From: Pseudoflavonifractor sp. | GTDB taxonomy: Bacteria > Bacteroidota > Bacteroidia > Bacteroidales > Muribaculaceae | DNA: 64,000 bases | Assembly: GCA_023667145.1 (NCBI GenBank) | Contig: JAMPAQ010000001.1 | Coordinates: forward strand, 1,157,381 to 1,221,380 | Direction: 5' to 3' | Shown: positions 34,560 to 43,330 of the stretch, one piece after another | Position numbering within the stretch: the first letter of the stretch is position 1 | Layout of the letters: each line of letters opens with the position of its first letter | Notes under the pieces: generated by a model | Databases searched by the model: none | Told to the model about the DNA's origin: nothing | Seen by the model: only the letters and a program-made list of their open reading frames with translations | Translations under genes and position numbers: made by a program

Positions 34560-35984
34560 ATGGACACCAATACAGGACATAGCAAAAGCGGACGGAAAAG
34601 CAGGTTTGAGGCCATACTGCAATGGAGAAAACGCCACATCTCCGACAACCTGTTCGTCTTTGTCCTCGCGGTCATCGTGGGCGCACTCGCCGGAGCGGGC
34701 GCATTTGCGCTCAAGACGGCCATCGCCACCCTGTCGCGATGGCTCACGTCGGGATTCAATATCAACGGAGGCAACCTGCTGTTGCTCGCGCTCCCCATCA
34801 TCGGCATATTGCTGACGGGCATCTACTTGCGCTACATACTGCACGACAACATCTCCCACGGCACCGCCAGATTGCTCCACGACATATCGCTCAAGATGTA
34901 CCGCCTGAAACGACACCTGACCTACTCGCCGATAGTCGCCAGCACAATCACCCTCGGATTTGGAGGGTCGGCAGGGGCCGAGGGACCTATCGCATACACC
35001 GGCGCGGCCATAGGCAGCAACATCGGCCAGGCGTTCAGGCTATCACCCCGGCTGTTGATGATACTCGTAGGCTGCGGCGCCGGAGCGGGAATATCCGGGA
35101 TATTCCGCGCCCCGTTGGGCGGGACGCTCTTCACCCTTGAGGTACTGAGCCTTGAGCTGTCAACCTTGTCGGTGCTCGCCCTGCTCGTGTCGGCCATCAC
35201 CTCATGGATGGTGGTCTACATCTGCTCGGGCTTCACACCCGACCTTGTCTTCATTCCCGCCACGACATCAATCCCGGCGATCCTGCCCATGACAGCCCTG
35301 CTCGGCGTGTTCTGCGGACTCTACTCTCTCTACTATTCAAAGGTGATGGCAAAGATGACCGACGTATACGAAAAGATGAGAAACCCCTGGATACGCAACC
35401 TCACCGCCGGAGCTGTCATCGCCGTCCTCATCTACTTGTTTCCCACGCTATATGGCGAGGGTTATGGGTCGATGGCCAAAATATTCGCCGGCGACGCGGG
35501 GATAGTGGCGCGTGACAGCATATTCCACAGCCTCGGCGGCCAATGGTGGGGCATAGCGGTCATAACGGCCGGCATATTGCTGGCCAAGTGTTTCGCGACC
35601 TCGGCGACCAACAGCGGCGGCGGTGTAGCCGGAGACTTCGCCCCGACCCTGTTTGCCGGATGTATCGCCGGACTACTGTTTGCCACCGTCGCCGACAATC
35701 AGTTCGGGGCCGACGTGCCGGTAGCCGACTTCGCGTTTATCGCGATGGCCGGAGTGATGGCCGGGGCGATACGCGCTCCGCTGATGGCCATATTCCTGAC
35801 CGTCGAGATGTCGGGATGCTACTCACTGCTGCTGCCGGTCATCGTCTGCGTGACAGTGTCGTATGGCGTGGTGAGGCTCGTAGACTCTGACGCGTTCTAC
35901 CTGCTGCGCGAGTCGCGGCTCAACCGCATGATAGAGGCCGAGTTTCACCGTCACGACAAGCATAAGCAGGGACCCGTCTCGTAA
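34560..35984 (+). CDS. ClC-type chloride channel or exchanger
   Basis: A 474-residue integral membrane protein with many hydrophobic helices. ClC selectivity motifs are recognisable: ISHGTARLL in place of GSGIPE, GGSAGAEGPIAYTGAAIGS (GREGP region) and SGGGVAGDFAPTLFAG (GxFxP). No CBS domains follow, so this is the short bacterial form that works as a dimer of pores. Its role could be Cl-/H+ exchange in acid stress. The ATG at 34560 is the first good start. No clear promoter was found. Confidence 0.92.
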   Translation: MDTNTGHSKSGRKSRFEAILQWRKRHISDNLFVFVLAVIVGALAGAGAFALKTAIATLSRWLTSGFNINGGNLLLLALPIIGILLTGIYLRYILHDNISHGTARLLHDISLKMYRLKRHLTYSPIVASTITLGFGGSAGAEGPIAYTGAAIGSNIGQAFRLSPRLLMILVGCGAGAGISGIFRAPLGGTLFTLEVLSLELSTLSVLALLVSAITSWMVVYICSGFTPDLVFIPATTSIPAILPMTALLGVFCGLYSLYYSKVMAKMTDVYEKMRNPWIRNLTAGAVIAVLIYLFPTLYGEGYGSMAKIFAGDAGIVARDSIFHSLGGQWWGIAVITAGILLAKCFATSATNSGGGVAGDFAPTLFAGCIAGLLFATVADNQFGADVPVADFAFIAMAGVMAGAIRAPLMAIFLTVEMSGCYSLLLPVIVCVTVSYGVVRLVDSDAFYLLRESRLNRMIEAEFHRHDKHKQGPVS

Positions 35985-36000
35985 GACTCCCAACGAAGAA

Positions 36001-36031
36001 GCGTCCCGCCCCGGACATCGGGACAGGACGC
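36001..36031. terminator. Hairpin between convergent genes
   Basis: GCGTCC (36001-36006) pairs with GGACGC (36026-36031), with an inner CCCG/CGGG stem. It lies between the ClC gene and the leftward GlsB-like gene. Confidence 0.55.
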
Positions 36032-36059
36032 ATATCTTATCAAGGTTACAGAAAGGGGG

Positions 36060-36308
36060 CTATCTGCGTGGACTCACAAGCGACACGAGCCACAGGAGCA
36101 CCACCGCGCCGACCACCGAAGTGATGAGACTGCCGATGAGTCCACCCCCGGTCGATATGCCTATCAGGCTGAACAGCCAGCCACCGAGTACACCGCCGAC
36201 GATGCCGACGATAAGATTGACAATTACTCCGAAGCCACCGCCGCGCATGATCTTGCCGGCAGCGAAGCCCGAGATGATACCAATGATAATGTACCAGATA
36301 AATTCCAT
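36060..36308 (-). CDS. GlsB/YeaQ/YmgE-family small membrane protein
   Basis: An 82-residue protein of three glycine-rich hydrophobic helices (WYIIIGIISGFAAGKIMRGGGFGVIVNLIVGIVGGVLGGWLF). The pattern GxxAGxIMxGxGFG is the hallmark of the transglycosylase-associated/GlsB family, linked to general stress. It stands alone and is divergent from the L,D-transpeptidase gene. The biochemical role of the family is not known. Confidence 0.9.
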   Translation of the reverse strand: MEFIWYIIIGIISGFAAGKIMRGGGFGVIVNLIVGIVGGVLGGWLFSLIGISTGGGLIGSLITSVVGAVVLLWLVSLVSPRR

Positions 36309-36452
36309 AGTGTAGACTTTTTATATACGTTAATAATCGCTGTTATAACACATGTAGACCCAATTGTGTTGAATATTGACACAAAACAGGCTCGAAAAAT
36401 GTTATATTCATAGACGCACCCGGCATCGGGAAACAAACAAAGAGCTAATGTC

Positions 36453-37397
36453 ATGAAACCGACCTTGTCAATCACCTGCCGTATCGCCGCCATAGTGGCG
36501 ACAGCGGCCATCATAGGCTCATGCGGTCACCCGGCCCCGACGGCATCGCACGATGGCGGCATCGTGGCTGACACCATCGGGAGCGAGGCCGTAACGACCG
36601 ACACAACCGTGACCCGGGCCAGCGACAGCGCGCGGGCATATCAGAAATTCAACGACGCGGCCGAGGCCCGCCGATATATGGACAGCTCGCCCGACTCGGC
36701 ACGCTATGCGGCGGGGATACTCCACGCCATGGCCGACGACTGGCTACCATACGCCGAGAAACTGATCAACAGCACCTATCCCCGATTTATCATAGTCGAC
36801 AAGTGGGCCATGAAAGTAAGGGTCTTTGACCGATACGGACGCATGGAGCGCGAGTATGGGATGGCCTGTGCCAAAAACTTCGGGACAAAGCACAAGCGGG
36901 CCGACTCGCGGACACCCGAGGGATTCTTCTCGGTCGAGGGAGTGTATGACAGCACCGACTGGCTCTTTACCGACGATGACGGGGTGACATCGGAGAAGAA
37001 AGGGCAATTTGGCCCTCGCTTCATACGTCTGCGCATCCCCGGCACGTCACAGATAGGAATACACGGCACGTGTGCCCCATGGTCGATCGGCGGGCGGGTG
37101 AGCCACGGGTGCATACGCATCAAGAACGAGAATATACTTGAGCTGGTGACGCTTGTCGAAAAAGGTATGCCCGTAATCGTCAACCCCGGCAAGCGGGACA
37201 CGCGGACCAACATTGAGGAGGGATATGACATACCGTGGATAAGCTCGTCGCACGACCCGCGATATACACGACCCCGGGTGATCCCGAGACCCGACAGCAC
37301 GGTGACGGAACCGACGGCGACAGCACACTGCCATGCCGACAGCATAGCCGGCCCGTCAGACCCGATAATGACCGACTCAATCGACAGCGGGGATTAG
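36453..37397 (+). CDS. L,D-transpeptidase (YkuD domain) lipoprotein
   Basis: 314 residues. The N-terminus has a lipobox (AAIIGSC), so it is probably a lipoprotein. The YkuD domain (about residues 110-235) holds the active-site motif HGTCAPWSIGGRVSHGCIRI with catalytic C220. Such enzymes form 3-3 peptidoglycan cross-links or attach proteins to the wall. An N-terminal segment rich in Asp, Ser and Thr follows the lipid anchor as a tether. A small His-rich lipoprotein gene follows by 58 nt. Confidence 0.92.
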   Translation: MKPTLSITCRIAAIVATAAIIGSCGHPAPTASHDGGIVADTIGSEAVTTDTTVTRASDSARAYQKFNDAAEARRYMDSSPDSARYAAGILHAMADDWLPYAEKLINSTYPRFIIVDKWAMKVRVFDRYGRMEREYGMACAKNFGTKHKRADSRTPEGFFSVEGVYDSTDWLFTDDDGVTSEKKGQFGPRFIRLRIPGTSQIGIHGTCAPWSIGGRVSHGCIRIKNENILELVTLVEKGMPVIVNPGKRDTRTNIEEGYDIPWISSSHDPRYTRPRVIPRPDSTVTEPTATAHCHADSIAGPSDPIMTDSIDSGD

Positions 37398-37455
37398 AGC
37401 CGCTGTATCAGAACTTTTGTCGAGGCCGGAACGTTAGAACAAGAAACGTTCAACT

Positions 37456-37665
37456 ATGAGAAGACGATATATAGCGTGGCTACTGGCACTAATCCTGGCA
37501 TCAGGCCCGGTCGGCCTGACATCATGCACCCCATATTGGAGGACAAACAACGGCTACCATCAGGGTCCCCACCCCGGCGGTCCAAACCGCCCCGGCAATC
37601 ATCGGGACGACCACCACAAGAAGCCCCCGAAGCACAAGAAACATCACCATCACGATGATGACTGA
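37456..37665 (+). CDS. Small histidine-rich lipoprotein
   Basis: A 69-residue protein with a signal peptide and lipobox (GPVGLTSC). The mature part is short, rich in Gly/Pro/Asn and ends in a dense run of Lys, His and Asp (KKHHHHDDD), which could bind divalent metals such as zinc, nickel or copper. Small proteins of this style occur in Bacteroidales; no function is known. It lies between the L,D-transpeptidase and amylase genes in the same direction. Confidence 0.6.
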   Translation: MRRRYIAWLLALILASGPVGLTSCTPYWRTNNGYHQGPHPGGPNRPGNHRDDHHKKPPKHKKHHHHDDD

Positions 37666-37709
37666 CAGGCATATCCCCGCGAATCAACGTATTTACCAAA
37701 TAAGAACTG

Positions 37710-40493
37710 ATGAAACAAATCTACTCCATCCTATGCGTGGCAGTGACGGCGTTGCTGCTGCCATCAATCACCCGGGGACAGGTCGTCACGACATCTCCCG
37801 CAATCGTCCAGACCGACTCGAAGGACATCGTCATCACCTTTCATGCCGACGAGGGCAACAAGGCACTCGCCGGGGTGACGGCAGACACCAAGGTCTATGC
37901 ACACACCGGCGTTATCACGAGCCTCAGCAAGAGCGACAGCGACTGGAAGTATGCCCCGACATGGGGAACCAACACCGAGAAATATGAGATGACATACATC
38001 GCGCCCGACACATGGACGCTGACCATCCCGGACATCGACGAGTATTATGGCATCACATCGCCCGACGAGGTGGTGGAGAAGATGGCGTTTGTGTTCCGCA
38101 CAGCCGACAACAAGAAAGAGGGCAAGACAGCCGACGGCGGGGACATATTTGTCAACGTCTATCCCGAGGGATTCCAGATGCAGCTCACGAGCGACAATGA
38201 CGGAATAGTCGTGCACGGCAGTACGCCGGTGACATTTACGGTCAACACCACCGCCGAGGCCGACATAGCGATATACATCAACGAGGAGTCGGACACTCCG
38301 ATAGCCTCGGGGACCGGCACCGACGTGGTATCGACGGTCTACACGTTTGCCAACGCGGGTGACTACAAGGTGATAGCCGTGGCGACGAGCGACGACGGGG
38401 AGATGCGGCAGACGCTCGATATATGCTGTCTCGGCGAGGCACTGTCGGAGATGTATCCCGGCGGGACACCCAAGATGGGTCCCGTGGCCAATCCCGACGG
38501 GTCAGTGACATTCTGCCTCGCCGCCCCCGGCAAGAAAAGCGCTATCATCGTGGGCTCGTGGGACAACTACACCATCAGCGCACGCAACCAGATGTACTAT
38601 CAGGACTATGAGGATGCCCGCTACTTCTGGATCACCGTAGATGACATGCCTCAGGCAACCGACAATATCTACTACTTCATCATCGACGGAGGGACAGAGG
38701 TAGGTGACCCATACGCCCGCCTCGTGCTCGACCCATGGAATGACAAGTATATCAGCTCAACGGTATTCCCCAACCTGCCGGCCTATCCGGGCGACTACGT
38801 GCAGGGAGTGCCCCTGGCTGTCTACAACAGCACCCAGGACGACTATAACTGGGAGATAGAGGAGTTCAAGGGGGTTGACCAAAGCGACCTCATCATCTAT
38901 GAGCTGCTGATAAGAGACTTCACCGGCACTGAGGGACGCGCATCGGGAACAGGTACGGTCAAGGGTGTGATCGACAAGCTCGACTACATAAAGGATCTCG
39001 GTGTCAACGCTGTGGAGCTGCTGCCGATCATGGAGTTTAACGGCAACAACTCATGGGGCTACAACACCAACTTCTACTTTGCTCCCGACAAGGCATACGG
39101 CACTCCAAACGACTACCGCCGCCTGGTGGACGAGTGTCACAAGCGGGGACTTGCCGTCATACTCGACATCGTGTTCAACCAAAGTGACGGACTACATCCG
39201 TGGTACAAGATGTATCCCATCGCCGAGAATCCGTTCTACAACGGAACGGCACCCCACGCCTACAGCGTGCTCAACGACTGGAACCAGGACAACCCGCTCG
39301 TGCAGCAGCAATGGCACGACGCGCTGGCCTACTGGATGACCGAATACAAGGTCGACGGGTTCCGCTTTGACCTCGTCAAGGGACTTGGCAACAACGACAG
39401 TTACAAGGCGACCTACAATGCCGCCACCAACACATGGAGCGGCGTGACCGACAACAAGACCAACGCTTACAACGCCACCCGCGTGGCCCGCATGAAGACA
39501 CTCCATGACGCGATGCGCAAGGTGAGGTCGGACGCCTACTTCATCAACGAGAACCTCGCCGGGGCGCGTGAGGAGAACGAGATGGCCAAGGATGACGAGA
39601 TAAACTGGGCCAATGTCAACTACGCGTCATGTCAGTTTGCCATGGGCTACACCAGTGGTTCAGACCTCAACCGATTCTATGCGCCCAAGGATAGCCGCAC
39701 GTGGGGATCGACGGTGTCATACGCCGAGAGCCACGACGAGGAGCGCATGGCCTACAAGCAGAACACGTCGGGAGCCAGCGGAGTCAAGGGTGACCTTGAG
39801 ATGTCGATGCGCCGACTCGGCTCGGTGGCCGCCCAGATGCTCATGGCACCGGGAGCACACATGATCTGGCAGTTCCAGGAGTTCGGTGCCGACCAGACCA
39901 CCAAGAGCGCCTCGGGAGACAACAACACGAGTCCCAAGAAGGTGATATGGAGCTACCTCGACAATGAATACCGCGCCGGGCTGGCACAAAGCTACCGTGA
40001 GCTGTGTGGTATACGCTCCACCTATCCCTCACTGTTCCGTCAGGGAGTCAACACCACGATGAACTGCAGCGGGTGGGCCAACGGGCGCACCATCGTACTC
40101 GCCGACGGGTCATCGGAGCTGATATGTGTCGTCAACCCCAATCTCACCGGGACAAAGAGCGTCACCGTGCCGATGACGATGTCATCCAGCGGCTACAAGG
40201 TGCTGTCGGCAAGCTATGGGGTTGAGCCGGTCATCGGCGACAAGAGCGTCACCATTCCTGCGGGAGCCTACGCGGTGATAGGGGCCGGCGACATAGCCGG
40301 GATTGACGGCATCGAGGCCGACATCGACGGGGTCAAGGTGTATGGCTCGGCAGGGAGCATCGTGATATGCGGTGACTACCGTAACGCCGATGTGTACACA
40401 ATAGACGGAATACGCCTCGGCACCGAGGGACTCGCACCGGGCATATATATCGTCAATGTCGATGGCAAGACCTACAAGGTGGCAGTCAACTGA
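37710..40493 (+). CDS. Secreted GH13 alpha-amylase family protein
   Basis: A 927-residue protein with a signal peptide (MKQIYSILCVAVTALLLPSITRGQ). N-terminal Ig-like/E-set modules (residues ~25-370) include an AAPGKKSAIIVGSWDNY segment like CBM48. The GH13 barrel follows: catalytic D554 in VDGFRFDLVK, E614 in YFINENLAGA and D676 in YAESHDEERM. It should hydrolyse alpha-1,4-glucans such as starch or glycogen, perhaps as a pullulanase-like enzyme. The last 50 residues (DVYTIDGIRLGTEGLAPGIYIVNV) form a sorting-like tail. It is not part of an evident starch locus here. Confidence 0.93.
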   Translation: MKQIYSILCVAVTALLLPSITRGQVVTTSPAIVQTDSKDIVITFHADEGNKALAGVTADTKVYAHTGVITSLSKSDSDWKYAPTWGTNTEKYEMTYIAPDTWTLTIPDIDEYYGITSPDEVVEKMAFVFRTADNKKEGKTADGGDIFVNVYPEGFQMQLTSDNDGIVVHGSTPVTFTVNTTAEADIAIYINEESDTPIASGTGTDVVSTVYTFANAGDYKVIAVATSDDGEMRQTLDICCLGEALSEMYPGGTPKMGPVANPDGSVTFCLAAPGKKSAIIVGSWDNYTISARNQMYYQDYEDARYFWITVDDMPQATDNIYYFIIDGGTEVGDPYARLVLDPWNDKYISSTVFPNLPAYPGDYVQGVPLAVYNSTQDDYNWEIEEFKGVDQSDLIIYELLIRDFTGTEGRASGTGTVKGVIDKLDYIKDLGVNAVELLPIMEFNGNNSWGYNTNFYFAPDKAYGTPNDYRRLVDECHKRGLAVILDIVFNQSDGLHPWYKMYPIAENPFYNGTAPHAYSVLNDWNQDNPLVQQQWHDALAYWMTEYKVDGFRFDLVKGLGNNDSYKATYNAATNTWSGVTDNKTNAYNATRVARMKTLHDAMRKVRSDAYFINENLAGAREENEMAKDDEINWANVNYASCQFAMGYTSGSDLNRFYAPKDSRTWGSTVSYAESHDEERMAYKQNTSGASGVKGDLEMSMRRLGSVAAQMLMAPGAHMIWQFQEFGADQTTKSASGDNNTSPKKVIWSYLDNEYRAGLAQSYRELCGIRSTYPSLFRQGVNTTMNCSGWANGRTIVLADGSSELICVVNPNLTGTKSVTVPMTMSSSGYKVLSASYGVEPVIGDKSVTIPAGAYAVIGAGDIAGIDGIEADIDGVKVYGSAGSIVICGDYRNADVYTIDGIRLGTEGLAPGIYIVNVDGKTYKVAVN

Positions 40494-40525
40494 CATTCGG
40501 CAATACCTGACATACGACAATACCA

Positions 40526-40562
40526 TTACCGCCGCGCCTCTCACGATGAGACGCGGCGGTAA
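40526..40562. terminator. Bidirectional terminator
   Basis: TTACCGCCGCG pairs perfectly with CGCGGCGGTAA, extended inward by CTC/GAG around a 7-nt loop. It fills the 72-bp gap between the convergent amylase and MFS genes. Confidence 0.75.
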
Positions 40563-40565
40563 ACT

Positions 40566-41786
40566 TTAGTCGTGGAGCTTGCGGGCGAGGTAGAAGCGGC
40601 TTGTGGCGACGATGAAGAGGAGCGCACCCGAGGCTTGCATGGCGGCGGTGGTCCAGAACGCGGCGGGATAGCTGATGTACTCGACAAGAAAGCCGCCCAT
40701 CAGTATGCCGATGCCCATGCCGAGGTCCCACGAGATGAGGATGGAGGAGTTGGCCGTACCACGCTGGTCGTGGCGGGCTACCTTGACAAACATGTTGAGG
40801 AAAGCGGGATACATCTGCCCGTTGCCGAGACCGACAAAGAGGGCCGAGGCATAGTAGCTCCACGCGCCAAAGCGGGTGGACAAGGCAAACAGTGTGTAGC
40901 CCACAAGCGAGCAGAGGACGCCCATGGTGCAGTTGCGGGTGATGCGCCCCTCCCGCAGGGCCTTGGCTCCGACGAGGCGCGACACTACGAGGCCGCCGGA
41001 GAGTATCATGAAGAATATGCCGGTGCCGTCGGTGATATTGAGCATGTCGCGCCCGTAGATGGCCACATAGTTGCTCATGACACCCCAACACAGGCCAAAG
41101 AGACTGATGTTGACGGCCATGAGCCATGCACGCCCGAGGAAGAAATGGTCGAGGCTCAACGCGGGCTTGTTTTTGACTATCTCACGCTGGGGTATCCTGA
41201 CCCAAGACGCACAGCAGAAGCCCGCGAGCGCCAACACGAGGGCTATCCAGAAAAGGAGAGCGAAATTGTCGGTCGCCGAGTATATGTAGATGCCGGCTGA
41301 CGGGGCTATGGCCATGGCGAGGTTGTTGCTCAGGCCGTAGAATCCGATCCCCTCGTTGCGGCGTGACGAGGGGAGCACGTCGATGGCTACGGTGCTGTTG
41401 GCGACCGTGGCCGCGCCAAAGGGAATGCCGTGCATGGTGCGCACGATGGCAAACATGAGCAACGTGCCCGCGCCGATATATCCGGCAAAACAGATGAAAA
41501 ACACAAAAAAGCAGAGCATCAGCACCTTCTTGCGGTTGAAGCTGTCTACGATAAAACCACTTAACGGCCTTATCAGCAATGTAGCAACCACATAGCCCGA
41601 CAAGACGAGCCCGATCATATCCTTGTCGGCCATGAACTGCTCGTTGAGATATACGGGTAGGAGGGGTGTGAGGATGTAGAACGCGAAAAAGAGGAGGAAG
41701 TTGCTCCCCATCACCTTGAGATAGTTGGTGTTCCACAATCTGTCGGTCGCCTGACTGCGGCTCTTTACTTCATTTCCCATAACCAT
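40566..41786 (-). CDS. MFS transporter
   Basis: About 406 residues from the ATG at 41786 (or 41780). Twelve hydrophobic segments; the loop motif RPLSGFIVDSFNRKKVL between helices 2 and 3 and a related repeat in the second half are those of the major facilitator superfamily. It resembles drug/sugar efflux types of Bacteroidota. The substrate cannot be told. Further upstream in-frame codons precede a -7 box at 41804-41811 and are rejected as the start for that reason. Confidence 0.9.
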   Translation of the reverse strand: MVMGNEVKSRSQATDRLWNTNYLKVMGSNFLLFFAFYILTPLLPVYLNEQFMADKDMIGLVLSGYVVATLLIRPLSGFIVDSFNRKKVLMLCFFVFFICFAGYIGAGTLLMFAIVRTMHGIPFGAATVANSTVAIDVLPSSRRNEGIGFYGLSNNLAMAIAPSAGIYIYSATDNFALLFWIALVLALAGFCCASWVRIPQREIVKNKPALSLDHFFLGRAWLMAVNISLFGLCWGVMSNYVAIYGRDMLNITDGTGIFFMILSGGLVVSRLVGAKALREGRITRNCTMGVLCSLVGYTLFALSTRFGAWSYYASALFVGLGNGQMYPAFLNMFVKVARHDQRGTANSSILISWDLGMGIGILMGGFLVEYISYPAAFWTTAAMQASGALLFIVATSRFYLARKLHD

Positions 41787-41803
41787 ATCGTGTAAACGAT
41801 GGG

Positions 41804-41811
41804 CAAAGTTA
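41804..41811 (-). promoter_or_regulatory. -7 box of the MFS transporter promoter
   Basis: Minus strand reads TAACTTTG, 18 nt before the chosen start. The short leader supports the start at 41786 or 41780. Confidence 0.55.
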
Positions 41812-41858
41812 CAAACATCCCACGGTCTGTGCAAAATCAATGGTCATCGTGGAGGGGA

Positions 41859-41955
41859 AAAAATAAAAAGGGGCTTTTTCACAAAGCTCCTTTCTATGGG
41901 TTTCCAGTAGGTACAATTTCTAAGGTAAAAAAGATTGTTTTAGGTTTGTGATACA
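41859..41955 (-). ncRNA. Possible small RNA ending in an intrinsic terminator
   Basis: The gap 41812-42143 has no gene. On the minus strand the hairpin 41883-41893 with 41867-41877 (11 bp, one G-U) is followed by TTTTTATTTTTT, a strong terminator. It lies 250 nt beyond the LpxH gene, which is far for its own terminator. The RNA before it has a stem ACAAT/ATTGT and a 5' TCACAAA that complements TTTGTGA in the terminator loop (41945-41951 with 41879-41885). A near -7 box (CACCTTTG) precedes it. It could also be the long 3' end of the LpxH transcript. Confidence 0.4.
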
Positions 41956-42143
41956 AAGGTGGTGGGTTTGGACGGAGATTCCAAATTATTTTATATGTCC
42001 TATAACATGTTTTTCAGCCCCGGGTATATGCCGATGACGTGCCGGGAGGCGCAACAGCTTGATTTTTCATACCATAGAGAGCGAATCGCCATGACGAAAT
42101 ATTTGCGTTAAATTTTGTTGATTACGCATATCCGTCGAGATTT

Positions 42144-42890
42144 TCAGCCCTCAAACCGCAGCAACTGCAACTGATTGCCATCATAGACGGCATAGGAGAA
42201 GTGGTGAATCCAGTCGCCGAGGATGATGAGACGTGACCGACGGTTGAGCGGATAGTCAAGCATGATATGGTGGTGACCGAGGATGAAGTAATCGATATCG
42301 GGATGGTCGGCGAGGTATTGGCGGGCAAAGATGATGAACGGCTCGTCGTCACGGCCAGAGAAGACGGGGACCTCGTCGGAATAGTCGCGGCTGCTCGACG
42401 ACCAGCGATGGGCAAAAGGGACAGTCCACCGGGGATGGATGGCAGAGAACAGGCGCTGGCACATCTTGTTGCGGAACACGGAACGGATGAACCTGAATCC
42501 CGCTGAGAGCCGACCCACGCCGTCGCCATGGGCGAGGAAAAACCGATGACCAAGGATGTCGCATACCTCCTGGCCATCAACGACCCTGACACCGAGTTCG
42601 CGGGGTATGTAGTCGTTGATCCAGATGTCATGGTTGCCGATGAACCATGTAACCTTGACACCGCTGTCGGCGAGACGCGCCACCGCGCCAAAGAAGCGGA
42701 CAAAGCCGCGCGGCACCACATAGCGGTACTCATACCAGTAGTCGAGGACATCGCCGAGCATGTAGAGCTCAGCGGCATCATCGGCTATAGACTCAAGCCA
42801 CCTGACCACGCGCCGCTCATAGGCGAGCGGGTCGGGGAGATAGGTCGCCCCGAGGTGCATGTCGGATATGAAGTATACCTTGTCGCGCAC
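42144..42890 (-). CDS. lpxH: UDP-2,3-diacylglucosamine diphosphatase-like metallophosphatase
   Basis: 248 residues of the calcineurin-like fold. Metal-binding motifs are in order: ISDMHLGA, LGDVLDYWYEY, GNHDIW, LAHGDGVG and LGHHHIMLDYP. The DVLDYWYEY and FFLAHGDG context fits LpxH of lipid A synthesis in Bacteroidota, which removes UMP from UDP-2,3-diacylglucosamine. It follows the SufT-like gene by 12 nt. Other phosphatases of the fold exist, so the symbol is by family similarity. Confidence 0.85.
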   Translation of the reverse strand: MRDKVYFISDMHLGATYLPDPLAYERRVVRWLESIADDAAELYMLGDVLDYWYEYRYVVPRGFVRFFGAVARLADSGVKVTWFIGNHDIWINDYIPRELGVRVVDGQEVCDILGHRFFLAHGDGVGRLSAGFRFIRSVFRNKMCQRLFSAIHPRWTVPFAHRWSSSSRDYSDEVPVFSGRDDEPFIIFARQYLADHPDIDYFILGHHHIMLDYPLNRRSRLIILGDWIHHFSYAVYDGNQLQLLRFEG

Positions 42891-42902
42891 GGTCGCAGTC
42901 GA

Positions 42903-43223
42903 TCAGAGGAAACCGAGATCGAGCTTGGCCTCCTCGCTCATCATGTCCTTGTTCCACTCGGGTTCAAACACCACACGTATATCGACGCTCTTTATCCCCT
43001 CGATGCTCTCAAGTTTGATGCGGGCATCGTCGATGATGAAGTCGGCGGCGGGGCAGTTGGGGGCTGTGAGTGTCATGTCGATCTTGAGATTGCCGTCATC
43101 GTCGATGTCAATCTTATAGATGAGGCCAAGCTCATAGATGTCGATGGGTATCTCGGGGTCATAGACGGTCTTGAGCATCTTGACCACCTTTTGTTCGAGC
43201 TGTAGTTTCTGTTCGCTATCCAT
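42903..43223 (-). CDS. SufT/MIP18-family iron-sulfur assembly protein (DUF59)
   Basis: A 106-residue protein. VVKMLKTVYDPEIPIDIYELGLIYKIDID, then MTLTAPNCPAADFIIDDARIKL and VVFEPEWNKDMMS are the DUF59 pattern, including the conserved Cys of APNCP and the closing W. Such proteins help mature Fe-S clusters (SufT, PaaD and MIP18 relatives). It is the first gene of a two-gene unit with lpxH and is divergent from ispD. Confidence 0.9.
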   Translation of the reverse strand: MDSEQKLQLEQKVVKMLKTVYDPEIPIDIYELGLIYKIDIDDDGNLKIDMTLTAPNCPAADFIIDDARIKLESIEGIKSVDIRVVFEPEWNKDMMSEEAKLDLGFL

Positions 43224-43269
43224 AAGTGTGCAATATATCCTGTGACCTTATCCAAGCCACTTAATAATG

Positions 43270-43277
43270 CAAAAGTA
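43270..43277 (-). promoter_or_regulatory. -7 box of the sufT-lpxH promoter
   Basis: Minus strand reads TACTTTTG, 46 nt before the gene. It is a mirror of the ispD box 24 bp away. Confidence 0.6.
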
Positions 43278-43301
43278 GTCAAAAATCGCGAGATTTTTCA
43301 T

Positions 43302-43309
43302 TACTTTTG
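43302..43309 (+). promoter_or_regulatory. -7 box of the ispD-recG promoter
   Basis: TACTTTTG, 21 nt before the ispD start. The two divergent -7 boxes are the same octamer in opposite orientation, so their upstream elements overlap. Confidence 0.6.
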
Positions 43310-43330
43310 CATCAGTTAGCCAGAAGTAGA

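Noticed and set aside
41787..41840. Extended N-terminus of the MFS transporter
   Set aside because: The extra codons overlap the -7 box and the usual GGGCAAAGTTAC promoter sequence, so the shorter start is preferred.
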